Below are positions 16,848 to 25,615 of a DNA stretch of 39,796 bases, piece after piece. A program made the translations under genes and the position numbers. Each line of letters begins with the position of its first letter. The first letter of the stretch is position 1. The notes under the pieces were generated by a model. The model had not been told where the DNA came from, did no database searches, and worked only from the letters and a program-made list of their open reading frames with translations. Source of the stretch: Clostridia bacterium (lineage in GTDB: Bacteria > Bacillota > Clostridia > Oscillospirales > CAG-272); contig JAFTSU010000026.1 of NCBI GenBank assembly GCA_017467105.1, positions 1 to 39,796 on the forward strand, given 5' to 3'.

Positions 16848-18245
16848 ATGGTTAATAGGAATACTAAAATTATCGACGGACCCATTTTCACAAGGTTATT
16901 TCTGTTTACTGCGCCTATTATGCTCACCGGTCTTTTGCAGGTCGCATACAACATGGCGGATAATATAGTGGTTGGCAGATTTTCCGGAGATGAATACGCT
17001 TTGGCAGCCGTTGGCTCTACTTCATCGTTAACTACTCTTATAGTTAACTTTCTGATGGGCATATCTACCGGAGCCGGTGTTGTGATCGCTCATGCTTTTG
17101 GAGCGGGAGATCGAACAAGAACGGAAAGAGCTGTTAGAACCGCTATGAGCTGCTCTATCGGATTTGGTCTTGCCTTTTCTATTCTTGCTTTCATCATATC
17201 AAAGCCTGTCCTTGCTCTTATGGGCACGAAGGCTGAGGTTTTTGATAGCGCCGTTCTGTATTTCAGAATAATTTGCTTAGGTATACCCGCCAGCACCTTC
17301 TACAATTTCGGCAACGCAACGCTCAGATCTCTCGGCAACTCAAGACTTTCGCTGTATATTTTAAGCTTATCCGGCATTTTGAACGTGGTTTTCAATCTTT
17401 TCTTCGTAATAGTATGCAATATGACTGTGGACGGTGTTGCTTTGGCTACCGTTATCTCACAGTACGCGTCTGCTATCAGCATACTATTGTATATGTCGCC
17501 AAAAAGACAGCACGAGGCTGAATTTTCACTTAAAAATATCGCTATCGATAGAAATATACTGGGTAGAATTCTCAGAATAGGTTTTCCCGCCGGACTTCAA
17601 TCATCGATATTCAGTCTTTCAAACATCATTCTCACAAGCGGATGCAATACTCTGCCTACTGCCGCTGTTTCGGCAAGGACTATATCCTTCAACATTGACG
17701 GAATGGTCTACACAGCTATGGACAGCTACACTCACTCCGTAACCACTTATATAGGTCAAAACTTCGGAGCGAGAAAGCCCGATAGGATAAGAAGGACTAT
17801 GCTCTTCTCAATTATACAGGTGACCGCGGTCGGATTGATTCTTGGTCAGCTGATAATAGCCTTCTCCAAGCCTATAATCTCGATGTATATCGCCCCTGAC
17901 GATCCGAATTTCAACGAGGTTCAGAGATATGCGATGGACCTTACGAAATTCATATTGAGCTTCTACTTTATCGCCGGAATAATGAACACCTTAAACGGTA
18001 TTTCCCGCGGACTTGGTAATTCAATCGCTCCTATGATTATCGGAATCATCGGGACCTGCGTTATCAGGATAGTATGGGTATACGCGTTCTTCCCAATGGA
18101 GATATTCCATACTCTCGACGGTCTGTATTACTGTTACCCGATAACATGGATCTTCAGCATTATTTGCCTGATAATCACAGTTATGTGGACGTATAAAAGA
18201 GCAAAAAGAAGCGGACAGCTTGATCCTCTCGCGGAAGCTGCTTGA
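16848..18245 (+). CDS. MATE family efflux transporter
   Basis: A 465-residue cation-coupled exporter with the expected twelve transmembrane helices in two similar halves. The N-terminus PIFTRLFLFTAPIMLTGLLQ..YNMADNIVVGRF and the GNSRLSLY and GISRGLGNS blocks are characteristic of the MatE family (DinF/NorM-like branch in Clostridia). Substrates may be drugs or dyes; none can be named. GGAGGGG precedes the ATG and a strong terminator follows. It is a single-gene unit. Confidence 0.95.
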   Translation: MVNRNTKIIDGPIFTRLFLFTAPIMLTGLLQVAYNMADNIVVGRFSGDEYALAAVGSTSSLTTLIVNFLMGISTGAGVVIAHAFGAGDRTRTERAVRTAMSCSIGFGLAFSILAFIISKPVLALMGTKAEVFDSAVLYFRIICLGIPASTFYNFGNATLRSLGNSRLSLYILSLSGILNVVFNLFFVIVCNMTVDGVALATVISQYASAISILLYMSPKRQHEAEFSLKNIAIDRNILGRILRIGFPAGLQSSIFSLSNIILTSGCNTLPTAAVSARTISFNIDGMVYTAMDSYTHSVTTYIGQNFGARKPDRIRRTMLFSIIQVTAVGLILGQLIIAFSKPIISMYIAPDDPNFNEVQRYAMDLTKFILSFYFIAGIMNTLNGISRGLGNSIAPMIIGIIGTCVIRIVWVYAFFPMEIFHTLDGLYYCYPITWIFSIICLIITVMWTYKRAKRSGQLDPLAEAA

Positions 18246-18330
18246 CTTTGTTCCTTACATTTTAATAATAATCTGTTTAAATTATTATGCCGGAACGATT
18301 TCTTCAAACAAAAAATTTAAAATAATAAAA

Positions 18331-18366
18331 GCAAAAAGGATTTGGCGAAAGCCAAATCCTTTTTGC
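18331..18366. terminator. 16-bp bidirectional intrinsic terminator
   Basis: Bases 18331-18346 pair perfectly with 18351-18366 around a GAAA tetraloop; A-runs and T-runs border the stem on both sides. It serves the MATE gene on the plus strand and the zinc-ribbon gene on the minus strand. Confidence 0.9.
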
Positions 18367-18415
18367 TCGTACGTATGTACTAAAGATAAGCAGACCTAAA
18401 TGTCCGAGTGCTGAT

Positions 18416-18700
18416 TTACTCTGCGCTCGCTGCCTTCTTTGCTGCGAAGCACTCGCTGCAATAAACAGCCTTACCTTCGGTGGGCTTGAAGGGCACCTGG
18501 CACTCCTTGCCGCACTCTACGCAGACTGCATCGAACATCTCTCTAGCACCCTTCTGCGCATTCTTCTTAGCGGCACGGCACTCTTTGCATCTAGAGGGCT
18601 TATTCTCAAAGCCTCTCTGTGCATAGAACTCCTGCTCACCTGCAGTGAACACGAACTCATTGCCACAATCTCTGCACTTCAATGTCTCGTCCTGGTACAT
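18416..18700 (-). CDS. two-domain zinc-ribbon protein (CxxC-x17-CxxC type)
   Basis: A 94-residue protein with two zinc-binding units: Cys9, Cys12, Cys38 and Cys41 in the first, and an exact CxxC-x17-CxxC at Cys60, Cys63, Cys81 and Cys84 in the second. The rest is lysine- and alanine-rich. Such proteins are common in Clostridia, and their function is unknown; nucleic-acid or ribosome contact is a guess. I place the start at 18700 because GGGAGAG precedes it; the longer frame from 18754 would run into the tRNA-like sequence. The same terminator region closes it and the MATE gene. Confidence 0.85.
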   Translation of the reverse strand: MYQDETLKCRDCGNEFVFTAGEQEFYAQRGFENKPSRCKECRAAKKNAQKGAREMFDAVCVECGKECQVPFKPTEGKAVYCSECFAAKKAASAE

Positions 18701-18734
18701 GTTTGTTTCTCTCCCTTGGTGGATTATAAATATT

Positions 18735-18800
18735 TGCCCTGAGACGGATTCCAACCGACGCCTTTGTAAACCAACGCTCTCCCTTAAGCTACCTTGGGCA
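18735..18800 (-). pseudogene. degenerate tRNA-like element
   Basis: Read on the minus strand, this 66-base stretch has the order of a tRNA: an acceptor start GCCCAAG, a D-arm GCTT...GAGC with the GG pair, an anticodon-like loop TTTACAA, and a T-arm GTCGG-TTGGAAT-CCGTC. About six bases are missing around the 3' side of the anticodon stem and variable loop, the 3' acceptor strand (TCAGGGC) matches at only four or five positions, the T-loop has G in place of the conserved C56, and no CCA follows. If the loop is read as TTTACAA the anticodon would be UAC (Val). It looks like a collapsed tRNA gene or a tRNA-mimic in the leader of the zinc-ribbon gene. Confidence 0.5.
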
Positions 18801-18810
18801 TAATGACTGA

Positions 18811-19377
18811 TTAATAACTGCGATAACCGTCAAGCTCTGACCGCAAACGACGGAATATACGGTTCTTAGCATTATCGACAGACTTCGCATCCCTACCCAG
18901 TGCTGAAGCGATCTGGGCGGTCTTATATCCTTGTGAATGAAGCATAAGCACCTTGTACTCATAATCTGAGAGTATCTCGTGTGCCGCTGAAATAAGCTTA
19001 TCCGCTGTCTCCCTCGAAATAATACTGACATCAATAGCACCGTCATCGGCGACCGTATCAGCATCAAGCTCCAAAAGCTCGCGCCTGCCGCTCTCGTGAC
19101 GGATAAGATCAACTATTCGGTTATATACGCATATTCTTGCATAAAGCCCGAAGGTAACTCCCGTCTGAACAAGATTAAACTTTTGAGCAGCGGAATGAAG
19201 TCCGATACAAGCCTCGGCAAACAGCTCGTCCGCCGAAACACATCCGTCATCGAACGAAGCGATCACCTTATTTAGCATAGGAGTATATCTGTGAACAAGC
19301 TCAGAGAATGCATCGTCGTCATGCTGACGGCACGCCTCAATCACTGTCTGAAGATCGGTTTTTTCAAATGAGTTCAT
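18811..19377 (-). CDS. sigma-70 family RNA polymerase sigma factor
   Basis: A 188-residue sigma factor with a region 2-like part (about 15-100: DDDAFSELVHRYTPMLNKVI and YARICVYNRIVDLIR) and a region 4-like helix-turn-helix near the end (LSDYEYKVLMLHSQGYKTAQIASALGRDAKSVDNAKNRIFRRLR). It resembles the SigH/ECF-size group more than the primary sigma. No anti-sigma gene adjoins it. It has a near-consensus promoter, but the leader is only about 20 bases with no clear Shine-Dalgarno sequence. The tRNA-like element and the zinc-ribbon gene follow. Confidence 0.87.
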   Translation of the reverse strand: MNSFEKTDLQTVIEACRQHDDDAFSELVHRYTPMLNKVIASFDDGCVSADELFAEACIGLHSAAQKFNLVQTGVTFGLYARICVYNRIVDLIRHESGRRELLELDADTVADDGAIDVSIISRETADKLISAAHEILSDYEYKVLMLHSQGYKTAQIASALGRDAKSVDNAKNRIFRRLRSELDGYRSY

Positions 19378-19404
19378 TTCTAAAAACTACCAATTTCAAA
19401 TTCT

Positions 19405-19433
19405 ATTATATATATTTATTCATTTTTTGTCAA
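19405..19433 (-). promoter_or_regulatory. consensus sigma-A promoter of the sigma-factor gene
   Basis: On the minus strand TTGACA (19428-19433) and TATAAT (19405-19410) are both perfect and 17 bases apart. Confidence 0.9.
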
Positions 19434-19463
19434 GACTTTTGTTAAAAAAAATATACAATCTTC

Positions 19464-19503
19464 AAAAGATTCGACAATATTCAATAAATAGCACGAATCT
19501 TTT
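19464..19503 (-). terminator. terminator after the DUF4364 gene
   Basis: AAAAGATTCG (19464-19473) pairs with CGAATCTTTT (19494-19503); the loop is 20 bases. On the minus strand a T-rich tract follows after a short gap. The long loop makes it a weaker candidate than the other terminators. Confidence 0.5.
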
Positions 19504-19533
19504 TTGTCGGTTTTGTCATAATAGCTATTTTAT

Positions 19534-20088
19534 TTACGAAAGATATTCTATTTTACCTGTAGCGGAGAACAGCACTCCCCTATATACTCCGTCCGGCTTG
19601 GACTCAAAATTGCGCTTGATCTCCTCGGCTTCCTTAAGCGAATTGACCGTGAGAGAGGTCTTCATAAGGTCTCCGTACGAATCATAAGCCTCCATAGTAA
19701 CGCGATAACGGCTGCTCTCAGTCTTCTCTATAAATGACTTTATCGAGGCTCCGCTCTTAGATAATGATATATGCTTTATTGCAGAGCGCAGACTACGCTC
19801 AAGGAATCCGCGATCAAGGCTGTCATACAGCTCTGACGCTACCACTCTGCCCTTGTCGGATATCATATAATATTTTTCACCCTCAACCTCATCATACAGA
19901 AGATGACCTGAATCTGCAAGCTCGGATAAGCACTGAACGTAGTCAAGAGAGATATCGTTTGTGTTTTCGGCTACTATAGTCGTTACAGTAGAAAGATCAA
20001 TAGGATATCTTATATTATCCAAAAGGAAAAGGAGAAAGACCTTCAGGTCTGTGGTGGTATTTAAACCGAATTCCTTGATTTTTTTCAT
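19534..20088 (-). CDS. DUF4364 family protein
   Basis: A 184-residue protein matching DUF4364: an N-terminal winged-helix-like half (TDLKVFLLFLLDNIRYPIDLSTVTTIV...YVQCLSELADSGHL, then YYMISDKGRVVASEL) resembling PadR/MarR-type folds, and a C-terminal alpha/beta half. The family is nearly confined to Clostridia. Gene regulation is inferred from the fold only. The start has GTGAGG upstream. It diverges from gpr with 110 bases between them, in which I find no convincing promoter for either gene. Confidence 0.85.
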   Translation of the reverse strand: MKKIKEFGLNTTTDLKVFLLFLLDNIRYPIDLSTVTTIVAENTNDISLDYVQCLSELADSGHLLYDEVEGEKYYMISDKGRVVASELYDSLDRGFLERSLRSAIKHISLSKSGASIKSFIEKTESSRYRVTMEAYDSYGDLMKTSLTVNSLKEAEEIKRNFESKPDGVYRGVLFSATGKIEYLS

Positions 20089-20198
20089 TATAAAACCTCA
20101 CTGTTTCGAAAATAAAATTCTGAATTTACGCACCCGATGTATTTAAGACGGCGTTTTGGTCAAAAATCCAAATTGATAAAGCTAATTCGGAGGTAAAT

Positions 20199-21083
20199 AT
20201 GTTTTTTACAGAGCGCAACTACAGGGATGACTACCCTTACACCGATCTTGCATGCGAAAGAAGACGGGCTGACACTTCCATTGACGGAGTGGATTATAAA
20301 AAAGAAAAAGGGATAGTCGGTATCTGGGAAAGAATAAAAATAACCTCAAAGGAAGGATCGCGAAGCATCGGGCGTCCTATAGGAATATACGACACCCTGG
20401 GACTTGACCGTATGGATATGATGGACAACGAGTCTATTGACGACGCACAGGATGAGATAGCGCGCGAGCTGTGCTATATGTGCGACGTTATGGACATCGT
20501 ACCCGAAAAGGTCCTTGTCGTAGGCCTTGGCAATCCTGCGTTAACTCCTGATGCCGTAGGTTCTGAGACTGCACGAGTAGTGAAGCCAACGATGCATATA
20601 AAGGACTTCGACTCAGAGCTTTTCGACGGACTTGAATGCTCGCAGATCGCCGTTATGACTCCGGGGGTAAATGCTACCAGCGGTATGGATGCCGGTATTT
20701 CCGTTAAGGGTGTATGCGAGATGCTTGAGCCCGACGTAATATTAGCCGTTGACGCGCTGGCGTCAAGATCTACTGAGAGACTTGGAACCACGGTTCAGGT
20801 ATCAAATACAGGCATAATACCAGGAAGCGGTATCGGAAACGGCAGGATCGCCATAAGCAGACAAACCATGGGGGTTCCTGTAATTTCAATAGGAATACCA
20901 ACTGTGATAGATTCAAGAATGTTTTGGTTAGATGCCCAGGGGGAGTCTGTCAGCCGCGGAATTGCCAGAGGAGCGGGAGACGCCATGTTCGTATCTCCTA
21001 AGGAGATAAACGAGATAGTCAGAGTCGGCGCAAAAATCGTAGGCGGAGGTATAAATCAAGCCTTTGGCTTGTTTGATTGTTAA
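20199..21083 (+). CDS. gpr: spore germination protease GPR
   Basis: GPR is the aspartic protease (family A25) that degrades small acid-soluble spore proteins when a spore germinates. The conserved blocks are TDLA at residues 15-18, VVGLGNPALTPDAVG (Asp118) and AVDALASR (Asp185), then TGI.PGSGIGN and GIPTVID. Asp118 and Asp185 correspond to the two aspartates regarded as catalytic in the family. The protein has 294 residues, clearly shorter than the roughly 370 of Bacillus GPR: the chain ends right after INQAFGLFDC, so a C-terminal extension is missing. GGAGG precedes the ATG. I see no clear sigma-G promoter. Its stop overlaps that of the convergent nitroreductase gene. It is the best evidence that this organism sporulates. 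Confidence 0.93.
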   Translation: MFFTERNYRDDYPYTDLACERRRADTSIDGVDYKKEKGIVGIWERIKITSKEGSRSIGRPIGIYDTLGLDRMDMMDNESIDDAQDEIARELCYMCDVMDIVPEKVLVVGLGNPALTPDAVGSETARVVKPTMHIKDFDSELFDGLECSQIAVMTPGVNATSGMDAGISVKGVCEMLEPDVILAVDALASRSTERLGTTVQVSNTGIIPGSGIGNGRIAISRQTMGVPVISIGIPTVIDSRMFWLDAQGESVSRGIARGAGDAMFVSPKEINEIVRVGAKIVGGGINQAFGLFDC

Positions 21084-21637
21084 ATTATCAGCTCGTCAAG
21101 AGAGAGCTTGGGTACGCAGTGAACGTCATTTTCGTCCCTGTAATACTTCAAATCTCCATCAATAGGATCGACTATAACAGCCTTCTCGGATGGATAACCC
21201 AGGGCTATTACCATCTCGGAGCTGTAGCCCTGCCGCGAGAGAATACCGTCAAGCTTCTCTCTGTCATAGCTTCTGAATATACAACCGCCGACGCCATTCT
21301 CCATGGCGGTCAGCAATATAGACTGCGCCGCAATACCCATATCGATCGCCGTTACGGTGTCCGGAGTATTCGCGGTCATCATAATTATATATGCAGCCGG
21401 CCGCTCACTAGGGGCGGGTCCGCTCCAATTCTTGAGAAAAGCGGCGAAGCGCAGGCAATCAAAAATGCGCGCAGAGGTCTCAGAGTCGTTCACGACAACA
21501 AATCTTATCCTCTGGCGGTTAGCCGCAGATGCCGAGCATCTTGCTGATTCGATACAATTTCTAAGAAGCTCCGTATCCACCGCTTTTTGTTCAAAGCGGC
21601 GATATGAGCGATTTACCTTTATTAATTCAGATATCAT
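21080..21637 (-). CDS. nitroreductase family protein
   Basis: A 185-residue FMN-dependent oxidoreductase-like protein. The N-terminal RSYRRFEQKAVDTELL and SASAANRQRIRFVVV segments and the later DMGIAAQSILLTAMENGVGGCI block are typical of the family. Substrate unknown. It is the last gene of the minus-strand housekeeping run, nine bases after obg, with AGAGG before the start. Its final bases overlap the gpr stop by four bases, so there is no room for a terminator between the converging genes. Confidence 0.9.
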   Translation of the reverse strand: MISELIKVNRSYRRFEQKAVDTELLRNCIESARCSASAANRQRIRFVVVNDSETSARIFDCLRFAAFLKNWSGPAPSERPAAYIIMMTANTPDTVTAIDMGIAAQSILLTAMENGVGGCIFRSYDREKLDGILSRQGYSSEMVIALGYPSEKAVIVDPIDGDLKYYRDENDVHCVPKLSLDELII

Positions 21638-21646
21638 ATTTGCCTC

Positions 21647-22939
21647 TTAATACACGAAATCAAATTCAAAGTCGTAAATGCTTACCGTGTCACCCTCCTC
21701 AACGCCAGCCTCGCGAAGCTTGTCGATTACTCCGTTCTTCAAAAGGACACGCTGGAAGAAGTTTAGAGATTCGTAATCGTCGAAGTTGATCTGACCCATA
21801 AAGTTGTAAAGCCACTCTCCCTCAACAATAAATTTGGTGTTTTCACGACGTACAACCGTTTCTCTCGCACCTGCTGTGCCCGAGACTGCCTCATCCTCAG
21901 GAGAATACTCTGGCTCGTACACAGTAACCGGCGGGAGTGTGGAAAGGGTGCTTATCGTAAGCTCGTTAAGCTCCTTGAGTCCTTCGCCCGTAACAGCCGA
22001 TACGTATACTACGGGATAGCCCAATTCGTCGCACTTTGACGCAAAGCGCTTTACCTCATCGCTTTCCATATCCGCGCTGTCTATCTTGTTTGCTACTATG
22101 ATCTGCGGTCTGTCGCCGAGAGCCTCGGAATATTTCACGAGCTCCTCGTTTATTTTATCAATATCGTCAGACGGATCCCTACCGTCTGTGCCCGCTATAT
22201 CCACGACGTGAAGCAAAAGTCTGCATCTGTCTACGTGTCTTAAGAATGCATGACCGAGTCCTAATCCCTCAGATGCGCCCTCAATAAGCCCGGGGATATC
22301 CGCAGCGAGAAAGCCCTTGCCATCGCCTATGCTGACAACTCCAAGATTTGGGGAAAGTGTTGTAAAGTGATAGTTTGCTATCTTCGGCTTAGCGGAAGAA
22401 ATTTGAGATAAAATTGAGGATTTTCCGACGTTAGGAAAGCCTATAAGTCCTACCTCAGCAAGCATCTTAAGCTCGAGAAGCACTTCTCTCTCCTCTCCCT
22501 TGGTGCCGCTCTTGGCAAATCTGGGTATCTGACGGGTCGGGGTAGCAAAATGACGGTTTCCCCATCCTCCTCTGCCTCCGTGACAGAGTATATATTCCCT
22601 GTCCTCAGCCATATCAAATATGATTTTGCCTGTTTCGGGATCCTTCAGCAGCGTGCCACGAGGAACTGTAATTATTACGTCCGCACCGTTTTTGCCATGC
22701 TTTTTGCCCGTCATACCGTTTCCGCCCCGCTCGGCTATAAACTTGCGCTTATAGCGGAATGCCAAAAGAGTGTTAGCGCCGTCATCGATCTTGAAAACGA
22801 TATTTCCGCCTCTTCCGCCGTCGCCGCCGTCAGGTCCGCCGGCGGATACGTATTTTTCGCGATGGAAGGAAACTGCACCGTCACCGCCGTCACCCGCCTT
22901 CACGTATATTTTTATGTTATCTATAAATGCGTTTTCCAT
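21647..22939 (-). CDS. obg: Obg family GTPase
   Basis: A 430-residue ribosome-assembly and stress GTPase. It has the glycine-rich Obg fold (1-160), a GTPase domain with G1 GFPNVGKSS (167-175), G3 DIPGL (214-218) and NKID, and the C-terminal OCT domain (about 360-430). It follows der after 18 bases, so two ribosome-assembly GTPases are made from one message. Confidence 0.97.
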   Translation of the reverse strand: MENAFIDNIKIYVKAGDGGDGAVSFHREKYVSAGGPDGGDGGRGGNIVFKIDDGANTLLAFRYKRKFIAERGGNGMTGKKHGKNGADVIITVPRGTLLKDPETGKIIFDMAEDREYILCHGGRGGWGNRHFATPTRQIPRFAKSGTKGEEREVLLELKMLAEVGLIGFPNVGKSSILSQISSAKPKIANYHFTTLSPNLGVVSIGDGKGFLAADIPGLIEGASEGLGLGHAFLRHVDRCRLLLHVVDIAGTDGRDPSDDIDKINEELVKYSEALGDRPQIIVANKIDSADMESDEVKRFASKCDELGYPVVYVSAVTGEGLKELNELTISTLSTLPPVTVYEPEYSPEDEAVSGTAGARETVVRRENTKFIVEGEWLYNFMGQINFDDYESLNFFQRVLLKNGVIDKLREAGVEEGDTVSIYDFEFDFVY

Positions 22940-22957
22940 TTTTGTTCCTGCTTTTAA

Positions 22958-24292
22958 TTATTTTGTGGAATCGTCTCCACGTTGCCTAATAATCAGCTTG
23001 ATAGGCGTTCCCTCAAAGCCGAAGGTGTCGCGCAAGCAATTTTCCAAATATCTTCTGTAGGAGAAGTGGAAAAGCTCCTCAGAATTACAAAAAACAACGA
23101 AGGTGGGAGGAGCAACAGAGGTCTGAGTCATATAATAAATCTTCAGTCTCTTGCCCTTGTCGGACGGTGGCTGAACTCTGGTCGTCGCATCGTTTAAAAG
23201 ATCGTTAAGCATACCGGTGGTGATGCGTCGACGTGATTCCGCGTATACGCTGTTGATAAGCTGGTAAATATTTGAGACTCTCTGGCCGGTAAGGGCTGAA
23301 ACGTAGATTATAGGCGCATACGGCATATAGCCGAGTGACGTCCTGATCTTACGGTTATATTCATTTACGGTGTTGTTCTCTTTTTCTATAGAGTCCCATT
23401 TGTTAATTACGATTATGCACGCCTTTCCTGCGTCGTGGGCAAGACCTGCGATACGCTCGTCCTGCTCTGTTACACCGTCGGCTGCATCGATCATAATAAG
23501 GCATACGTCCGCACGCTCTACAGCCATATTGGCTCTGATAACGCTAAATTTCTCTATTCGGTCCTCTACCTTAGAATGACGGCGTATACCCGCGGTGTCG
23601 ATAAAGTTGTATATTCCGTGTGAATTTTCAACTCTTGTATCAACTGCATCTCTGGTAGTACCGGCGATATCGGAAACAATAACGCGCTCCTCGCCGCACA
23701 TACGGTTGATGATCGAGGATTTACCCGCATTTGGTTTACCGATGACAGCCACGTTGATAACGCCCTCGTCATCCTGCTCGTTTTCATCAAAGCGACACTC
23801 CTCAATAACTGCGTCAAGCAAGTCACCGGAGCCTGTGCCGTGCAATGAAGAGAGCGCTATAGGCTCACGCTCAAATCCGAGCTCGTAAAATTCGTAAAAC
23901 TCGTACGGAAGATCGCCGACACTGTCAATTTTATTTACCGCAACTACTATAGGCTTACCGGATTTCTTGAGCATTATGGCGATATCTCTGTCATCTGCAA
24001 GAAGTCCGGAGCGAATATCACACATAAAGATAATTACATCAGCGGTGGCTATCGCGATCTCCGCCTGATTACGCATCTGCTTCGGTATAACCTCATCACT
24101 CTTAGGCTCTATACCTCCTGTATCAACCAGGATGAAACGGCGAGAATTCCACTCCGCCTCTGCGTAAATACGGTCACGCGTAACGCCGGGGGTATCCTCG
24201 ACGATAGACCGACGTTCTCCGATCAGCTTATTAAACAAAGTACTCTTTCCAACGTTGGGTCTGCCAACGATGGCAACAATGGGTTTTGACAT
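22958..24292 (-). CDS. der: double-domain GTPase Der (EngA)
   Basis: It assembles the 50S ribosomal subunit. The 444 residues contain two GTPase domains in tandem, with G1 motifs GRPNVGKS (10-17) and GKPNAGKS (185-192), each followed by its TPG or DTAG switch and NK(I/W)D, and a C-terminal KH-like domain (about 350-440). AAGGTAGG lies before the start. It sits six bases after the DUF512 gene. Confidence 0.98.
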   Translation of the reverse strand: MSKPIVAIVGRPNVGKSTLFNKLIGERRSIVEDTPGVTRDRIYAEAEWNSRRFILVDTGGIEPKSDEVIPKQMRNQAEIAIATADVIIFMCDIRSGLLADDRDIAIMLKKSGKPIVVAVNKIDSVGDLPYEFYEFYELGFEREPIALSSLHGTGSGDLLDAVIEECRFDENEQDDEGVINVAVIGKPNAGKSSIINRMCGEERVIVSDIAGTTRDAVDTRVENSHGIYNFIDTAGIRRHSKVEDRIEKFSVIRANMAVERADVCLIMIDAADGVTEQDERIAGLAHDAGKACIIVINKWDSIEKENNTVNEYNRKIRTSLGYMPYAPIIYVSALTGQRVSNIYQLINSVYAESRRRITTGMLNDLLNDATTRVQPPSDKGKRLKIYYMTQTSVAPPTFVVFCNSEELFHFSYRRYLENCLRDTFGFEGTPIKLIIRQRGDDSTK

Positions 24293-24298
24293 AATTAC

Positions 24299-25615
24299 CT
24301 ACCTTTCAGTATCCGGCGAACCTAGAATTGCACAACAAAGCTCGTAACCGTCTGATTCCACCGGACGAATCGGTATTCCAAGCTTAGATGAAAGCTCACC
24401 GACAGTCATATCACAAAGGAACACGTCCTCGCCCGAACGAAGAGAGTTTGCAGGTATCAGGAGCTCGTCGCCAAGCTCCTCGCGCCTTAGCTGCTCATAC
24501 ATATCTTTTCCGGTCAAAAGACCGGTAACAGTGATGCTTTCGCCAAAGAAATTGTTGATTATTTTATAAATTTTAATATTTAATCCCGGGCAGAGTCTCA
24601 TAAGAGAATCAGCCAACTCTTTAACGGTATCGTATGCCGCAGCTCCGGTGGCAACAGAAACAGTTCGCTTAACTGACGTTTCTTTATCCATATCGGACAA
24701 GAACATATCGAATTCATCGCAAAGTGAACGCAGCATACCTACGCCGTTTTCTATCTGAGGATAGTCCTCGTAATAATCGGTCTCGGGTATTTCCATTCCT
24801 GCTTTAAGATAGAATTCATCGGCAGCGTATATAAGCCTTGTACCAAGTCGCGACTTACATTCGTCTCCAAACAGATTGACGGTACGGATCACTTCCTCTG
24901 CCTCGGCAGGCGTAAAATCGGTCAACGGATAGAGCTTGTCTCTGAATTTTGTAAGTCCGGCAGGCACTACCGCAACGCTGGTAAGCGAGGGATAGTATTC
25001 TATAAGGTCGCTTAGCGTTCTGCGAAGCTCATCCCCGTCGTTGACACCGCGGCATAAAACTATCTGCGCGCATATCCTGATTCCCGCTTCACTGAGAACG
25101 GACAGATATTTCAATACCTCTCCAGACCTTTTATTTTTCATCATACTTACACGCAGCTCGGGGTTCGTGGTGTGAACTGAGACGTTAATGGGAGAAAAAC
25201 GCATTTTTACTATTCTCTCAATATCCGAGTCAGTCATATTGGTAAGAGTGATATAATTGCCGTGGATAAATGAGAGCCTTGAATCATCATCCTTAAAATA
25301 TAGAGACTCACGAAGTCCCTCGGGATTCTGATCTATAAAGCAGAAGATGCACTTGTTTTTGCAGGTCTGCTTCTTATCCATAAGTGGAGTTTCAAACTCA
25401 AGTCCAATATCGTCATATTCACTTTTTTTAATATTAACCGTATACTCCGTATCTTCTCTCGAAAAAAGAAGGGTAACGGAGCTCTCGGTGAGGTAAAAAC
25501 GGTAATCAAGAACGTCATTGATAGAATTACCGTTAATAGAAATCAGAGTATCTCCGGGACGTATACCGCGCTTATCGGCGCGAGAGCCCGTGATAACGTT
25601 TTGTATTTTAACCAT
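24299..25615 (-). CDS. DUF512 protein with PDZ and radical-SAM-like domains
   Basis: The 438 residues start with a PDZ-like domain (about 1-55: GSRADKRGIRPGDTLISING), then a radical SAM-type core with the iron-sulphur ligands Cys85, Cys89 and Cys92 (CxxxCxxC), then the DUF512 domain. The function of this family is unknown. Unlike a PDZ protease, it has no signal peptide. Its start overlaps the VanZ-like gene by eight bases and der follows after six, tying it to ribosome-assembly genes, a recurring arrangement in Clostridia as far as I know. Confidence 0.9.
   Translation of the reverse strand: MVKIQNVITGSRADKRGIRPGDTLISINGNSINDVLDYRFYLTESSVTLLFSREDTEYTVNIKKSEYDDIGLEFETPLMDKKQTCKNKCIFCFIDQNPEGLRESLYFKDDDSRLSFIHGNYITLTNMTDSDIERIVKMRFSPINVSVHTTNPELRVSMMKNKRSGEVLKYLSVLSEAGIRICAQIVLCRGVNDGDELRRTLSDLIEYYPSLTSVAVVPAGLTKFRDKLYPLTDFTPAEAEEVIRTVNLFGDECKSRLGTRLIYAADEFYLKAGMEIPETDYYEDYPQIENGVGMLRSLCDEFDMFLSDMDKETSVKRTVSVATGAAAYDTVKELADSLMRLCPGLNIKIYKIINNFFGESITVTGLLTGKDMYEQLRREELGDELLIPANSLRSGEDVFLCDMTVGELSSKLGIPIRPVESDGYELCCAILGSPDTER

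Noticed and set aside
20089-20198. Sigma-G promoter for gpr
   Set aside because: I could not find boxes with acceptable spacing; a search with a proper matrix is needed before claiming one.
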